A stretch of DNA of 64,000 bases from Mesobacillus boroniphilus JCM 21738 (GTDB lineage: Bacteria; Bacillota; Bacilli; Bacillales; Cytobacillaceae), in NCBI RefSeq assembly GCF_000517385.1, contig NZ_BAUW01000001.1:1-64000 (forward strand), given 5' to 3'. Of this stretch, positions 1-8,303 are shown in pieces; within the stretch, counting starts at the first letter, position 1, and every line of letters begins with the position of its first letter. The notes under the pieces were generated by a model, which had not been told where the DNA came from, made no database searches, and saw only the letters and a list, made by a program, of their open reading frames with translations. The translations under genes and the position numbers were made by a program.

Positions 1-195
1 TTGTCGGGACTGAACAAGCGCTTGCGCTTTTTGTTCCCAGATAAGAAAGTATAAATCTTCACTTCGAGAATTGTCTGGCTCCAGCGCCTAGCCCCTCGAG
101 TCGCTTCGGTCCTGCCAATGAAGTCAAAGAACGACTTCACTGTCAGGCCCTCCAGCGCTTGTCGGGGCTAAACAAGGCGCTTGCGCTTTTCTTAT
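1..195 (+). repeat. Interspersed hairpin repeat: tail of one copy plus one full copy
   Basis: Positions 1-38 match the 3' end of the repeat and 79-195 are a full short-form copy. The copy begins GCTCCAGCGCCTAGCCCC and ends GGCGCTTGCGCTTTT; the two ends are inverted complements (AGCGCCT/AGGCGCT and AGCCCC/GGGGCT), and an internal GAAGTC/GACTTC pair makes a second stem. Further copies lie at 28661-28822, 40501-40692, 42770-42932, 45743-46020 and 53304-53608, all in this orientation. Function unknown; no open reading frame in it looks real. Confidence 0.9.
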
Positions 196-228
196 TGCGC
201 CTGTTGGAATCGGAACAAGTACCCTAAC

Positions 229-332
229 GGACAAACCGAAGCCTGAAATGGAGAAAGATGTCCGATAGAACGGCTCTAATGGACAAACCGGAGCCAGAAA
301 CGAAGAAAAATGTTCGATAGGATTCTGGGTCC
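229..332. repeat. Two tandem imperfect 52-bp units
   Basis: The decamer GGACAAACCG recurs at 229-238 and 281-290, exactly 52 bp apart, and the rest of the unit (including TGTCCGATAG / TGTTCGATAG) is also repeated with point differences. CTAACGGACA near the unit start and TGTCCGATAG near its end are inverted complements with one mismatch, so each unit can fold as a hairpin. It lies downstream of yqkD. Function unknown. Confidence 0.75.
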
Positions 333-341
333 AGGTTAAAT

Positions 342-371
342 AAAAACAGTCACCAATCGTCTATTGGTGAC
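342..371 (-). terminator. Rho-independent terminator of yqkD
   Basis: GTCACCAAT and ATTGGTGAC form a perfect 9-bp stem with a 5-nt loop. On the minus strand it is followed by a T-rich run, directly after the yqkD stop. Confidence 0.85.
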
Positions 372-377
372 ATAACA

Positions 378-1330
378 TTACTGATCTACAACAGCAGTAT
401 CGTCAACTGCATTCCCTGCCTGGGCGAATCCATATTCCTCAAGAAATTCATCAAGAACCTTTTCATATTGTTCCCGGTTTTCGCTGTAGGATTGGGCGTG
501 AAGGCCGTTATCAGCCATGAATAATTTTTTCGGCCCTTTTTTCTGTTCGAACAAAGCTTCAGTCATCGATGGCAGGATGAAATCGTCCATGCGGCTATGG
601 ATGAAAAGGATCGGTTTTTTAATATTTTCGATAACTGCAATCGGAGATACCTGACTTAAAGAATATTTATCACGAATGCGGACGAACATACTGGCGACTG
701 GCAGCAATAATTTTGGCGGCAAAACTTAACCTCTTCCTTGATCCGGTAAGCGAGCTGTTCGCTGAAGTCAGAGAATGGGCAATCTGCCACATAGAAGTCC
801 GCGCCGTCTTCTATCATGCCCGCATAAAGAAGCAGGGTAGCGGCTCCCATAGACTCCCCGTGGATGCCAAGAAGCAAATCTGGGCCTTTCTCTTCCCTTA
901 GCCAGTCTACAACCGATTTCAGATCAAACTTCTCATAGTACCCATAGCTTGTTGTTTTTCCGCCAGATTCACCGTGGCGCCTATGGTCATAGATTACGGC
1001 ATTAAAGCCGCGGTTCAAGAATAGGTTCATATATTTTACCGAATTGGTCTTGCTCTGGGTAACCCCATGGGCAATGATGATATACCGATTTGTCTTATGC
1101 GGTTCGACAAGGACTGCTTTCAGCGGATACCCGAAGGAAGAGGGAATGCTCACTTCCCTTTTTGGCAGGACATCATATTCATCTGGCACAAGATGGCCGG
1201 CGTCTTTTTCCCGATTAAAGATTTCATCATCCTCTTTCTTTTTCAGGAACATGACTTTATTGGATATATAAACTCCCAGCGAAGCCAGGACAAGCAAGAA
1301 AGAAAACAACACGCGGAATGCCTTTCTCAA
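378..1330 (-). CDS. yqkD: YqkD-like alpha/beta hydrolase (apparent frameshift)
   Basis: Serine hydrolase of the alpha/beta fold, probably membrane anchored. An N-terminal hydrophobic segment (residues about 5-23) is followed by the oxyanion-side AHGVTQ motif and the nucleophile elbow GESMG with Ser about 160. The acid (HSRMDD) and the histidine (DNGLHAQ) lie in the C-terminal third. The reading frame breaks at the A-run 721-724 (a T-run on the coding strand): adding one T gives a continuous protein of about 310 residues, close to the usual family length. Natural substrate unknown. The symbol rests on the B. subtilis order yqkD-yqkE-yqkF, here interrupted by the ketone-body cluster. Confidence 0.8.
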
Positions 1331-1391
1331 GCTGAACCCTCCGTCTCATCCATTTTCTCTATTTTACCATTCACAACGATAATACAAACAT

Positions 1392-1416
1392 AAAAAGACC
1401 GCCGAATCAAGCGGTC
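1392..1416 (-). terminator. Terminator of the 43-residue gene
   Basis: GACCGC and GCGGTC pair around an 8-nt loop, followed on the minus strand by TTTTTATG. Confidence 0.8.
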
Positions 1417-1424
1417 CAACATCT

Positions 1425-1556
1425 TTATTGCTGTGAGTTCTGGCGCTTTGTTGGGTGAATCGCTTTTTCAAGATCCTCGGCGGCAATCTTTTGTTTTACA
1501 TTATCTGCGTTTGGCTTGCCTTGCTGGCTGTAGCCTTTGTCACGTTTTTGGCTCAT
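1425..1556 (-). CDS. Small hydrophilic protein, 43 residues, unknown function
   Basis: An ATG-started frame encodes a Lys/Gln/Asn-rich 43-residue protein beginning MSQKRDKGYS and ending TKRQNSQQ. It has its own downstream terminator, and an AGGGAG-like ribosome binding site lies about 5 nt before the ATG. It has no membrane segment or cysteine. The composition resembles minor small acid-soluble spore proteins of bacilli, but I cannot match it to a named family. That it is a real gene is supported by the ribosome site, the terminator and the clean frame. Confidence 0.55.
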   Translation of the reverse strand: MSQKRDKGYSQQGKPNADNVKQKIAAEDLEKAIHPTKRQNSQQ

Positions 1557-1629
1557 GCGACATGCTCCCTTCTTCAAAATAACCTCATCTAATAAGATGG
1601 ATTCAAGAGCAGGAGCTTATGCAAAAAAG

Positions 1630-2532
1630 TTAAACAGTAACAGAATTCAGCTTGAAGTAGGTGCTTTCAATCGGCCTTGAGATATGAGGCTGGATTACCT
1701 CGATGGCCTTGAGCATCTTATCAAGGTCGACGCCGGTTTCGATTCCCATCCTGTGAAGCATATAGACGACATCCTCAGTAGCGGCGTTGCCTGCAGCTCC
1801 TGGGGCGAACGGGCATCCACCGAGACCGCCGGCAGAAGTGTCGAACCGGGTGACTCCTGCCTGGAGAGATGCAAAAATATTCGACAGTGCCAGCTTTCTT
1901 GTATCATGGAAATGCGCTGTCAGCAGCACATCCGGGTAGGCAACCTTCAATTTGGAAAATAAAGAATAGGACTCATGGGGTGCAGCCATGCCGATTGTAT
2001 CGGCGACGCTCAATTCATCGACCCCGGCCTCAACGAATTCACCGCATAGTCCAAGGACATCATCTTCTTCAACCTTGCCTTCATACGGGCAATAAAAAGC
2101 AGTTGAGATGCATGCACGCACAAAATAGTCCTTCGACTTAAGCTCTGCGATCAATGGCAGAACCTCCGCCAGGCTCTCGGCAGTCGTTTTGTTGATATTC
2201 TTTTGGTTAAAGGTATTGCTGACACCGACGAACACACCGACCGCTTTGCAGTCAGTCATATAGACGCGTTCTATTCCCTTTTTATTAGGAGCGAGAACGA
2301 TATTCCTCGTGTTGCTGTCAAGGCAGTCAGCAACGATTTCTGCGGCATCGCCCATCTGTGGCACCCATTTAGGAGATACGAAGGAAGTAAGCTCCATCTC
2401 TTTGACTCCGGCATCCTTCAATGAATTGATAAATTCTTTTTTCACTTCTGTAGGGACAAAACTCTTTTCATTTTGAAGCCCGTCTCTCGGGCCAACTTCA
2501 ATTATTTCAACCTTCTCGGGAAGTTGCAGCAT
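1630..2532 (-). CDS. mvaB: Hydroxymethylglutaryl-CoA lyase
   Basis: Cleaves 3-hydroxy-3-methylglutaryl-CoA to acetoacetate and acetyl-CoA, the last step of leucine degradation. The 300-residue TIM-barrel protein has the N-terminal EVGPRDGLQNE motif, metal-binding HFHD (His about 207 and 209) and the catalytic loop GGLGGCPFAPGAAGN with Cys about 240. Length is normal. It is divergent from thlA-scoA-scoB, which handle the acetoacetate it makes, so the cluster forms a coherent leucine/ketone-body pathway. B. subtilis yngG is the equivalent enzyme at a different locus. A palindrome lies just upstream of its ribosome site. Confidence 0.93.
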   Translation of the reverse strand: MLQLPEKVEIIEVGPRDGLQNEKSFVPTEVKKEFINSLKDAGVKEMELTSFVSPKWVPQMGDAAEIVADCLDSNTRNIVLAPNKKGIERVYMTDCKAVGVFVGVSNTFNQKNINKTTAESLAEVLPLIAELKSKDYFVRACISTAFYCPYEGKVEEDDVLGLCGEFVEAGVDELSVADTIGMAAPHESYSLFSKLKVAYPDVLLTAHFHDTRKLALSNIFASLQAGVTRFDTSAGGLGGCPFAPGAAGNAATEDVVYMLHRMGIETGVDLDKMLKAIEVIQPHISRPIESTYFKLNSVTV

Positions 2533-2549
2533 TTGATATAACCCTCCTC

Positions 2550-2635
2550 TTAAGATATCTTAATTGTAAATAGAATATTTTTAAAAATGCAAGAATAAAT
2601 AAAATTTTGATAAAATAAAAGGGATTTTATCAAAA
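2550..2635. promoter_or_regulatory. Divergent control region with two inverted repeats
   Basis: The space between mvaB and thlA holds the perfect 14-bp palindrome TTAAGATATCTTAA (2550-2563) and a perfect 12-bp inverted repeat TTTTGATAAAAT / ATTTTATCAAAA (2605-2616 and 2624-2635, 7-nt spacer). Both are candidate operators for a shared regulator of the divergent catabolic genes. No regulator gene is adjacent. Confidence 0.5.
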
Positions 2636-2682
2636 GCAATAGAAGTAATTAAAATGTGAGAACTAGAGAAAGGGTGAGCAGT

Positions 2683-3870
2683 TTGAGCAAGACTGAAGCA
2701 GTCATCGTAGCTGCAGTAAGGACAGCAATTGGCAGCTTTAATGGTAGTTTGAAGAATATTTCTGCACCAGACCTCGGTGCCGCGGTAATTAAAGATGCAT
2801 TGAAACAGGCGGGGGTTGAACCTGGTCAAGTGGATGAAATCATCATGGGCAATGTCCTCCAGGCTGGATTGGGGCAGAACCCTGCAAGACAGGCAGCGAT
2901 TAAGGCGGGGATTCCTGAAAGCGCTTCCTCTATGACGATCAATAAGGTGTGCGGATCTGGCTTGAAGGCAGTCCATCTTGCAGCGCAGGCGATCATAGCG
3001 GGTGATGCGGAAGTCGTCGTGGCCGGCGGAATGGAGAATATGAGCCAGGCTCCATATTTATTGAACAATGCCCGTGATGGCTTCAAGATGGGTGACCAGA
3101 AGCTCGTTGACAGTATGACTTCCGACGGACTCACGTGTGTTTTCAATGGCTACCATATGGGGGTTACGGCTGAAAATCTGTGCGCAAAATATGAAATCGG
3201 CCGGAGCGAGCAGGATGAGTTCGCAGCATCCAGCCAGGAAAAGGCTGCAAAAGCGATTGAAGAAGGTAAGTTCAAGGATGAAATCGTGCCAATCGAAATT
3301 CCGCAGCGAAAAGGTGATCCAGTCATTTTTGATACGGATGAGTATCCGAAAAAAGGGACAACAGCGGAGAAGCTTGGCGGCCTTCGTCCGGCATTCAAAA
3401 AGGACGGCAGCGTAACGGCGGGGAACGCGTCAGGAATCAATGACGGAGCTGCAGCTCTCGTTGTCATGAGCAGGGCAAAAGCGAAAGAGCTTGGCCTGAA
3501 ACCGCTTGTCGTGATCAGGGCTAACGCAAGTGCTGGTGTTGATCCGAGCATCATGGGCATCGGACCGGTTGACGCAGTTAAGAAAGCATTGAACAAAGCG
3601 GGCATGACGATGGAAAATATTGAGCTGATTGAGGCGAATGAAGCGTTTGCCGCTCAATCACTGGCTGTCGATCGTGAGCTTAATTTTAACAAGGACATCC
3701 TCAATGTGAATGGCGGTGCGATTGCGCTGGGTCATCCAATCGGGGCAAGCGGAGCCAGGATCCTTGTTACACTGATCCATGAAATGAAGCGCCGTAACGC
3801 GAAGACCGGGCTTGCTACCCTATGCATTGGCGGAGGACAGGGTGTCGCGACAGTTGTGGAGCTAGCTTAA
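2683..3870 (+). CDS. Acetyl-CoA C-acetyltransferase (thiolase)
   Basis: Condenses two acetyl-CoA to acetoacetyl-CoA or cleaves acetoacetyl-CoA for catabolism; the latter fits the neighbouring CoA-transferase. I chose the TTG start at 2683 ([17 protein letters not shown]) because AAAGGG lies 8-9 nt upstream and the residues before it are not thiolase-like. The 395-residue product has the acylated cysteine in NKVCGSG (about Cys90), NEAFA, the GHPIG histidine motif and the C-terminal CIGGGQG cysteine. It is complete, with no anomaly. Family thiolase II (atoB/thlA/mmgA type). Confidence 0.93.
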   Translation: MSKTEAVIVAAVRTAIGSFNGSLKNISAPDLGAAVIKDALKQAGVEPGQVDEIIMGNVLQAGLGQNPARQAAIKAGIPESASSMTINKVCGSGLKAVHLAAQAIIAGDAEVVVAGGMENMSQAPYLLNNARDGFKMGDQKLVDSMTSDGLTCVFNGYHMGVTAENLCAKYEIGRSEQDEFAASSQEKAAKAIEEGKFKDEIVPIEIPQRKGDPVIFDTDEYPKKGTTAEKLGGLRPAFKKDGSVTAGNASGINDGAAALVVMSRAKAKELGLKPLVVIRANASAGVDPSIMGIGPVDAVKKALNKAGMTMENIELIEANEAFAAQSLAVDRELNFNKDILNVNGGAIALGHPIGASGARILVTLIHEMKRRNAKTGLATLCIGGGQGVATVVELA

Positions 3871-3949
3871 GCCTAGTAATCTTTTAACTTTATTTGAAAG
3901 CTGGCACTGGCATTAGCACGTGCTATCCATAGTCAAAGGGGGAATAACG

Positions 3950-4639
3950 ATGAAAACAATTTGCACATCCTTTCAAGATGCCGTAGCGGTTATCCATGAT
4001 GGCGCAACCTTGATGGTTGGCGGCTTTGGCCTCTGCGGGATCCCGGAAAATGCCATCCTGGCACTTGTTGAAAAAGGAGTAAAAGACCTGACAGTCATTT
4101 CAAATAACTGTGGTGTCGACGATTGGGGACTTGGACTGCTGCTAAAGAACAAGCAGATTAAGAAAATGGTAGGTTCTTATGTTGGGGAAAACAAAGAGTT
4201 CGAAAGACAGGTATTATCCGGTGAAATCGAAGTCGAATTGATTCCACAAGGAACCCTGGCTGAAAAAATCAGGGCAGGCGGTGCAGGAATTCCGGCTTTC
4301 TACACACCGGCAGGAGTGGGAACACCGATCGCGGAAGGAAAAGAAACCCGTATGTTCAATGGCAAAGAGTATCTCCTTGAAGAGTCGCTGACTGCGGATT
4401 TCAGCATCGTCCGTGCCTGGAAAGGCGATAAAATGGGGAACCTTGTCTATCATAAAACGGCAAGGAACTTCAATCCAATGATTGCAGCGGCCGGCAGGAT
4501 CACGATTGCCGAAGTCGAGAATTTATATGAAGTAGGAGAATTAGATCCGAACAGTATCCATACTCCAAGCATTTATGTCCAGACACTGATTGAAGGCAAT
4601 CAGGAGAAACGGATAGAAAGGCTGACAGTGAGAAGTTAA
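3950..4639 (+). CDS. scoA: Succinyl-CoA:3-oxoacid CoA-transferase subunit A
   Basis: Alpha subunit of the family I CoA-transferase that activates acetoacetate with CoA from succinyl-CoA. The ATG at 3950 follows GGGGGAATAACG, giving 229 residues. The glycine-rich [15 protein letters not shown] motif near residues 25-40 is the family signature, and the C-terminal half carries the [20 protein letters not shown] core. It lies 30 bp before scoB in the same operon as the thiolase. Complete. Confidence 0.92.
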   Translation: MKTICTSFQDAVAVIHDGATLMVGGFGLCGIPENAILALVEKGVKDLTVISNNCGVDDWGLGLLLKNKQIKKMVGSYVGENKEFERQVLSGEIEVELIPQGTLAEKIRAGGAGIPAFYTPAGVGTPIAEGKETRMFNGKEYLLEESLTADFSIVRAWKGDKMGNLVYHKTARNFNPMIAAAGRITIAEVENLYEVGELDPNSIHTPSIYVQTLIEGNQEKRIERLTVRS

Positions 4640-4668
4640 CTCTGGCTGATCATGAAAGGAGAAGGCAT

Positions 4669-5336
4669 ATGATTAAAAACAAAGGGAATGTCCGGGAGAA
4701 AATCGCGCGCCGGGCTGAAAAAGAAATCGAAAACGGTTTTTACGTAAACCTTGGCATCGGGATGCAACATTGGTTGCAAATTTCATTTCCGGCGACAAGC
4801 AGGTTGTCCTTCAGTCTGAAAACGGTTTGCTTGGGATTGGACCTTATCCAGCCGAAGACAGCGTCGATCCAGATTTGATCAACGCAGGGAAAGAAACGGT
4901 TACGGCGATTCCAGGTGCTGCGTATTTTGATTCTGCTGAGTCTTTTGCGATGATTCGCGGAGGACATATCAATATCGCCATCCTTGGCGGAATGGAAGTC
5001 TCGGAAGCTGGCGATCTAGCTAACTGGATGATTCCAGGAAAGATGATCAAAGGCATGGGCGGTGCAATGGACCTTGTCCACGGAGCACAAAAAATCATCG
5101 TCATCATGGAGCATGTGAACAAGAGCGGTGAAGCGAAAATCCTTAAGGAATGCAGTCTGCCACTGACAGGAAAAGGTGTTGTCAACCGCATCATCACAGA
5201 TATGGCAGTCATTGACGTAACACCTTTCGGGCTGAAGCTTGTAGAAGTAGCTTCAGGCTACACAGTCGACGAAGTCATCAAATCAACAGAACCTGAACTC
5301 CAGGTAGACGACTCAGTTGTCTTAGACGCATATTGA
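4669..5336 (+). CDS. scoB: Succinyl-CoA:3-oxoacid CoA-transferase subunit B (apparent frameshift)
   Basis: Beta subunit, carrying the catalytic glutamate in QSENGLLG. Translation from ATG 4669 runs in frame to YVNLGIGM and then goes out of frame. Adding one C at 4766 restores [17 protein letters not shown] and a continuous protein of about 222 residues, the normal size. The break therefore looks like a lost base in a CC pair. It is the last gene of the thiolase-scoA-scoB group. Confidence 0.88.
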
Positions 5337-5343
5337 TTAATCG

Positions 5344-5373
5344 GGAACGCCTGTAAAAGGGCGTTCCTTCTTC
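5344..5373 (+). terminator. Terminator after scoB
   Basis: GGAACGCC and GGCGTTCC pair around an 8-nt loop and are followed by the pyrimidine tract TTCTTCG; the U-run is weak. Confidence 0.65.
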
Positions 5374-5479
5374 GTTAGCACTGATGCATACTCAACTTAA
5401 AAGTTTTCATGATATAATCTTTAAAAAAATAGGCTGAGCTATCCTGCTTCAGCTGAACAAAAAAAATGAGGGATCAACA

Positions 5480-5728
5480 ATGAAAAAGAAACAAAAACGC
5501 CAGCAGCAAGTAAAGAAAGAGGAAAAGCCAGCGACACTAGGTGATCTCCTGAACCAGGATATCATGCAAAAGCTAAAAGAGCAGCAACAACAATTGAAGG
5601 CAGAGGAAGAACAGAAGAAGCAGGCTGAATTGGAACGCAAGAAGGAAGAGAAGCGTTTAAGGGAGAAGAACAAATCGTTTGAAGAATTGCTTTCCGAAAG
5701 CGACATGGATTGGAAGAGGTTCAAATGA
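5480..5728 (+). CDS. yqkE: YqkE-like small coiled-coil protein
   Basis: An 82-residue, highly charged protein: Lys/Gln/Glu-rich from residue 1 to about 70 (QEE and KKEEKRLREKN stretches), probably one long helix or coiled coil, ending in SDMDWKRFK. It matches B. subtilis YqkE in composition, length and position before yqkF; function is unknown there too. The stop overlaps the start of the GrpB-like gene by 4 nt (ATGA), so the two are translationally coupled. Confidence 0.8.
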   Translation: MKKKQKRQQQVKKEEKPATLGDLLNQDIMQKLKEQQQQLKAEEEQKKQAELERKKEEKRLREKNKSFEELLSESDMDWKRFK

Positions 5729-6249
5729 CTCGAAGAAGAGTGGAAGTAGTTCCATACAATCCTGAGTGGAAAACGGTTTTTGAAAATGAGAAGCAGCTTC
5801 TGGAATCCATCTTTTTACCGGCAGAAGTTGAAGTCCACCATATCGGCAGTACATCTGTCCCCGGCCTTAGCGCCAAGCCGATCATAGACATCATGTTAGC
5901 AGCTGACAGTCTTGAGCAGGTTGAAAAGGCAACACCTGCCATAGAGGCTGCTGGCTACGTTGTGAAGGGGGAGAATGGCATCCCCGGGCGGCGCTATTTT
6001 CAAAAACATGACGAAAATGGGATGCGAAAAGTTCATTTGCACTCTTTTGAAAAAAGCAGCCGCCAATTATACAGGCATCTTGTATTCCGTGATTACTTAA
6101 GGTCTCATCCTCAGGAAGCCAGCAAATACTCTGATGTAAAAGAAAAAGCTGCCCGAAAATATGGATTCGATATCGATTCCTACATAGCTGAAAAATCTCC
6201 GACTGTGAAAGATATTGAACAAAAAGCGATGCAATGGAGGCCGGTTTAA
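5725..6249 (+). CDS. GrpB/UPF0157 family protein
   Basis: A 174-residue protein of the GrpB family, which has a minimal nucleotidyltransferase fold. The start ATG 5725 is preceded by GAAGAGG and overlaps yqkE; an upstream in-frame TTG is less likely. The family core is visible as VEVVPYNPEW, HHIGSTSVPGL and AKPIIDIML (the metal-binding aspartates). No substrate is established for the family. It is complete, and its presence between yqkE and yqkF differs from B. subtilis. Confidence 0.85.
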   Translation: MTRRRVEVVPYNPEWKTVFENEKQLLESIFLPAEVEVHHIGSTSVPGLSAKPIIDIMLAADSLEQVEKATPAIEAAGYVVKGENGIPGRRYFQKHDENGMRKVHLHSFEKSSRQLYRHLVFRDYLRSHPQEASKYSDVKEKAARKYGFDIDSYIAEKSPTVKDIEQKAMQWRPV

Positions 6250-6312
6250 TAACAAATGTTTTGCTTCCTGTGCGAACGGGCAATTAGGTAAAAAAAACAA
6301 AGGAGCAAAGCA

Positions 6313-7047
6313 TTGTTACTTATTACCTTCATATTGGCGGCCGGATTCGTTTCAATCCATTTATATTCAAGATATTTACCCTTCCTCGACAACGTACCTC
6401 GAAGCAGACTGCTTTCAGCTGCAGGGGGCATTTCTGTAGCATATGTATTCATCCACTTGCTCCCTGAGTTGAACAAACATAACGAGGTCATTGACGAGAG
6501 TATCCAATCTGACGCCCTGAAGTTCTTTGAAAACCATACATATATTGTAGCGATGATTGGTTTGGCCATATTTTATGGACTGGAACGTATGGTGAAAACT
6601 TCAAAGAAAAGACAGCAAGAGAAAAATAACCTAAACAGGGCTTCTAAAGGTGTTTTTTGGATCCATATCGTTTCGTTTTTCCTTTATAACAGTTTGATAG
6701 GATATTTATTGCTACATGGTGAACAGGAAACAGTTTCAGGATTAATATTTTACTTTATTGCACTTGCTGTCCATTTCATCACCAGCGACCATGCACTTAG
6801 GGAGGCGCACAAGGAAATATATGATCGAATAGGAAGATGGCAGCTCGCTGCCGCCATATTGGCAGGATGGGCAATCGGCATTGCCTGGAAAGTGAATGAA
6901 AACCTTATTGCCGTGCTTTTTGCCCTGCTTGCAGGCGGAGTCATTTTAAATGTAATGAAAGAGGAGCTTCCAGAAGAAAGGGAGAGTAACTTCTGGGCCT
7001 TTGCCGCTGGACTGGCAGGCTATACACTTTTGTTGATGCTGGCATGA
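6313..7047 (+). CDS. Polytopic membrane protein, distantly ZIP-like
   Basis: A 244-residue integral membrane protein with about eight hydrophobic segments and a short basic cytoplasmic loop (KTSKKRQQEKN). The TTG start at 6313 has AGGAG 8-9 nt upstream. The segments AYVFIHLLPEL and GVILNVMKEELPEERES resemble the His/Glu metal-site helices of ZIP divalent-metal transporters, but the similarity is weak, so metal transport is only an inference. It ends in a bidirectional terminator shared with the convergent yqkF. Confidence 0.6.
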   Translation: MLLITFILAAGFVSIHLYSRYLPFLDNVPRSRLLSAAGGISVAYVFIHLLPELNKHNEVIDESIQSDALKFFENHTYIVAMIGLAIFYGLERMVKTSKKRQQEKNNLNRASKGVFWIHIVSFFLYNSLIGYLLLHGEQETVSGLIFYFIALAVHFITSDHALREAHKEIYDRIGRWQLAAAILAGWAIGIAWKVNENLIAVLFALLAGGVILNVMKEELPEERESNFWAFAAGLAGYTLLLMLA

Positions 7048-7066
7048 AGTAAATAGTCATAAAGAG

Positions 7067-7104
7067 AAAAAAGGAACCCGTTAAGCTGAACGGGTTCCTT
7101 TTTT
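7067..7104. terminator. Bidirectional terminator
   Basis: AAAAAAGGAACCCGTT and AACGGGTTCCTTTTTT form a perfect stem with a 6-nt loop between convergent genes. Confidence 0.92.
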
Positions 7105-7109
7105 GGTTC

Positions 7110-8021
7110 TTATCTGTGCTGGTCATATTTATTTGCTTTCGTAATCGATTGAATTAGATCGATTTCCTCAGGGGACAGGGAAGCGGAACTCGCAGCCCTG
7201 GCATTCTCCCTGATTTGTTCAGGTGTGCTTGCTCCTGCTACAACAGAAGCTACTGCAGGATGTGCTAAATTATATTGGATGGCGACTTCTGCAAGGGATC
7301 TAGTTGAAGCAAGCTTCTCTTTCAATAAAGGAAGGACCTCTTCCAATTCTTCATAGCTGTAATCAAGATACCCTTTAGAAGTTGCTTTCTCGAGCATTCT
7401 GTCACTAAGCATGCCTTTAGCGACTGTACCTCTCGTGACTGCACTGATATTTTTATCATGAAGGAGCGGCAGTGCTTCTTCTTCAGGACGGCGGTCAAGT
7501 ATGCTGTATTGCATCATGACAGAGACGATGCTTGATTTTTGCGCATATTCACGAATGACATTCGGCCTGATGGACGAGATTCCATAATATTTGATATAGC
7601 CTTCATCTTTTAATTCTTCAAAGGCCTCGATTGTCTCATCAATGTTGTCTTCAATGGTCCCGCCGTGCAGCTGGTAGAGATCAATATAATCGGTATTCAA
7701 TCTTTTCAAGCTTTGCTTGACGGCTTCTTTGATGTAGGCCTTAGAAGGATCCCATGTCCAGCTGAGCTTCGTGTCGGTCCAGCGATTGCCAGCCTTCGTG
7801 GCAATGACGACCTTTTCCCTGACATTCTTTAAGGCTTTTCCTGCTATCTTTTCATTCTCACCGAAATCATATAAATCAGCGGTATCAAAATAGTTGATTC
7901 CTTCCTCGAGTGCAGATTCGATCACTGCCTGTGCCTTTGAAAAGTCTGTTCCTAGCGACATGCAGCCAAGGCCGATTTCGCTGATATACAAATCAGATGT
8001 ACCTAGTTTCCTTTTCTTCAT
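7110..8021 (-). CDS. yqkF: Aldo/keto reductase YqkF
   Basis: NADPH-dependent aldo/keto reductase of 303 residues. It starts MKKRKLGTSDLYISEIGLGC, with the catalytic Asp/Tyr in FDTADLYDFGENE, the Lys in VIATKAG and YQLHGG for the active-site histidine. The C-terminal SVVAGASTPEQIREN is the cofactor-binding motif. Length is normal. Substrate is not known; members reduce small aldehydes. Position upstream of mciZ and nudF matches B. subtilis. Confidence 0.92.
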   Translation of the reverse strand: MKKRKLGTSDLYISEIGLGCMSLGTDFSKAQAVIESALEEGINYFDTADLYDFGENEKIAGKALKNVREKVVIATKAGNRWTDTKLSWTWDPSKAYIKEAVKQSLKRLNTDYIDLYQLHGGTIEDNIDETIEAFEELKDEGYIKYYGISSIRPNVIREYAQKSSIVSVMMQYSILDRRPEEEALPLLHDKNISAVTRGTVAKGMLSDRMLEKATSKGYLDYSYEELEEVLPLLKEKLASTRSLAEVAIQYNLAHPAVASVVAGASTPEQIRENARAASSASLSPEEIDLIQSITKANKYDQHR

Positions 8022-8081
8022 AAAAAATCACTCCGTTCCAATGTTGGTTTCATTTTAACGAAAGGAAAGGAGTGCATTCAA

Positions 8082-8228
8082 CTATTCTGGACGACGGACC
8101 GGCTGATTGACTGTCTCAACCCAATCTTTTACAAACTCATGCTTTTTGCCATAGTCTTTCAAAATGGTTTTGATTTCCCACGCTTTCCCTGCAAGAGTGA
8201 TTCCATGGCCATGGACGTATATCTTCAT
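8082..8228 (-). CDS. mciZ: MciZ, sporulation-specific FtsZ inhibitor
   Basis: A 48-residue peptide starting MKIYVHGHGITLAGKAWEI and containing LKDYGKKHEFVKDWV. B. subtilis MciZ (40 residues) shares the VLVGKAWEIRAKLKEYG and FQYVKDWI core, and in that organism the peptide caps the minus end of FtsZ filaments in the mother cell. The ATG at 8228 is preferred over the one at 8234 because AGGAG then sits 7 nt upstream. It is divergent from nudF. The C-terminal extension VETVNQPVRRPE is longer than in B. subtilis. A sigma-E-type -10 box lies upstream. Confidence 0.88.
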   Translation of the reverse strand: MKIYVHGHGITLAGKAWEIKTILKDYGKKHEFVKDWVETVNQPVRRPE

Positions 8229-8258
8229 CGGCATACTCCTTTCAGATAAGTATGGTAA

Positions 8259-8266
8259 AATGTATG
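8259..8266 (-). promoter_or_regulatory. Candidate sigma-E -10 element for mciZ
   Basis: On the minus strand CATACATT fits the sigma-E -10 consensus CATACAnT exactly, about 30 bp before the mciZ start. A convincing -35 is not visible. Sigma-E control of mciZ is known in B. subtilis. Confidence 0.5.
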
Positions 8267-8303
8267 GGAATTTGATATGAGATTAGAACAGGAGTGGAAA
8301 TGT

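Noticed and set aside
5449-5724. Minus-strand frame rich in Ser/Phe opposite yqkE
   Set aside because: Shadow of the Lys/Glu-rich yqkE codons on the other strand.
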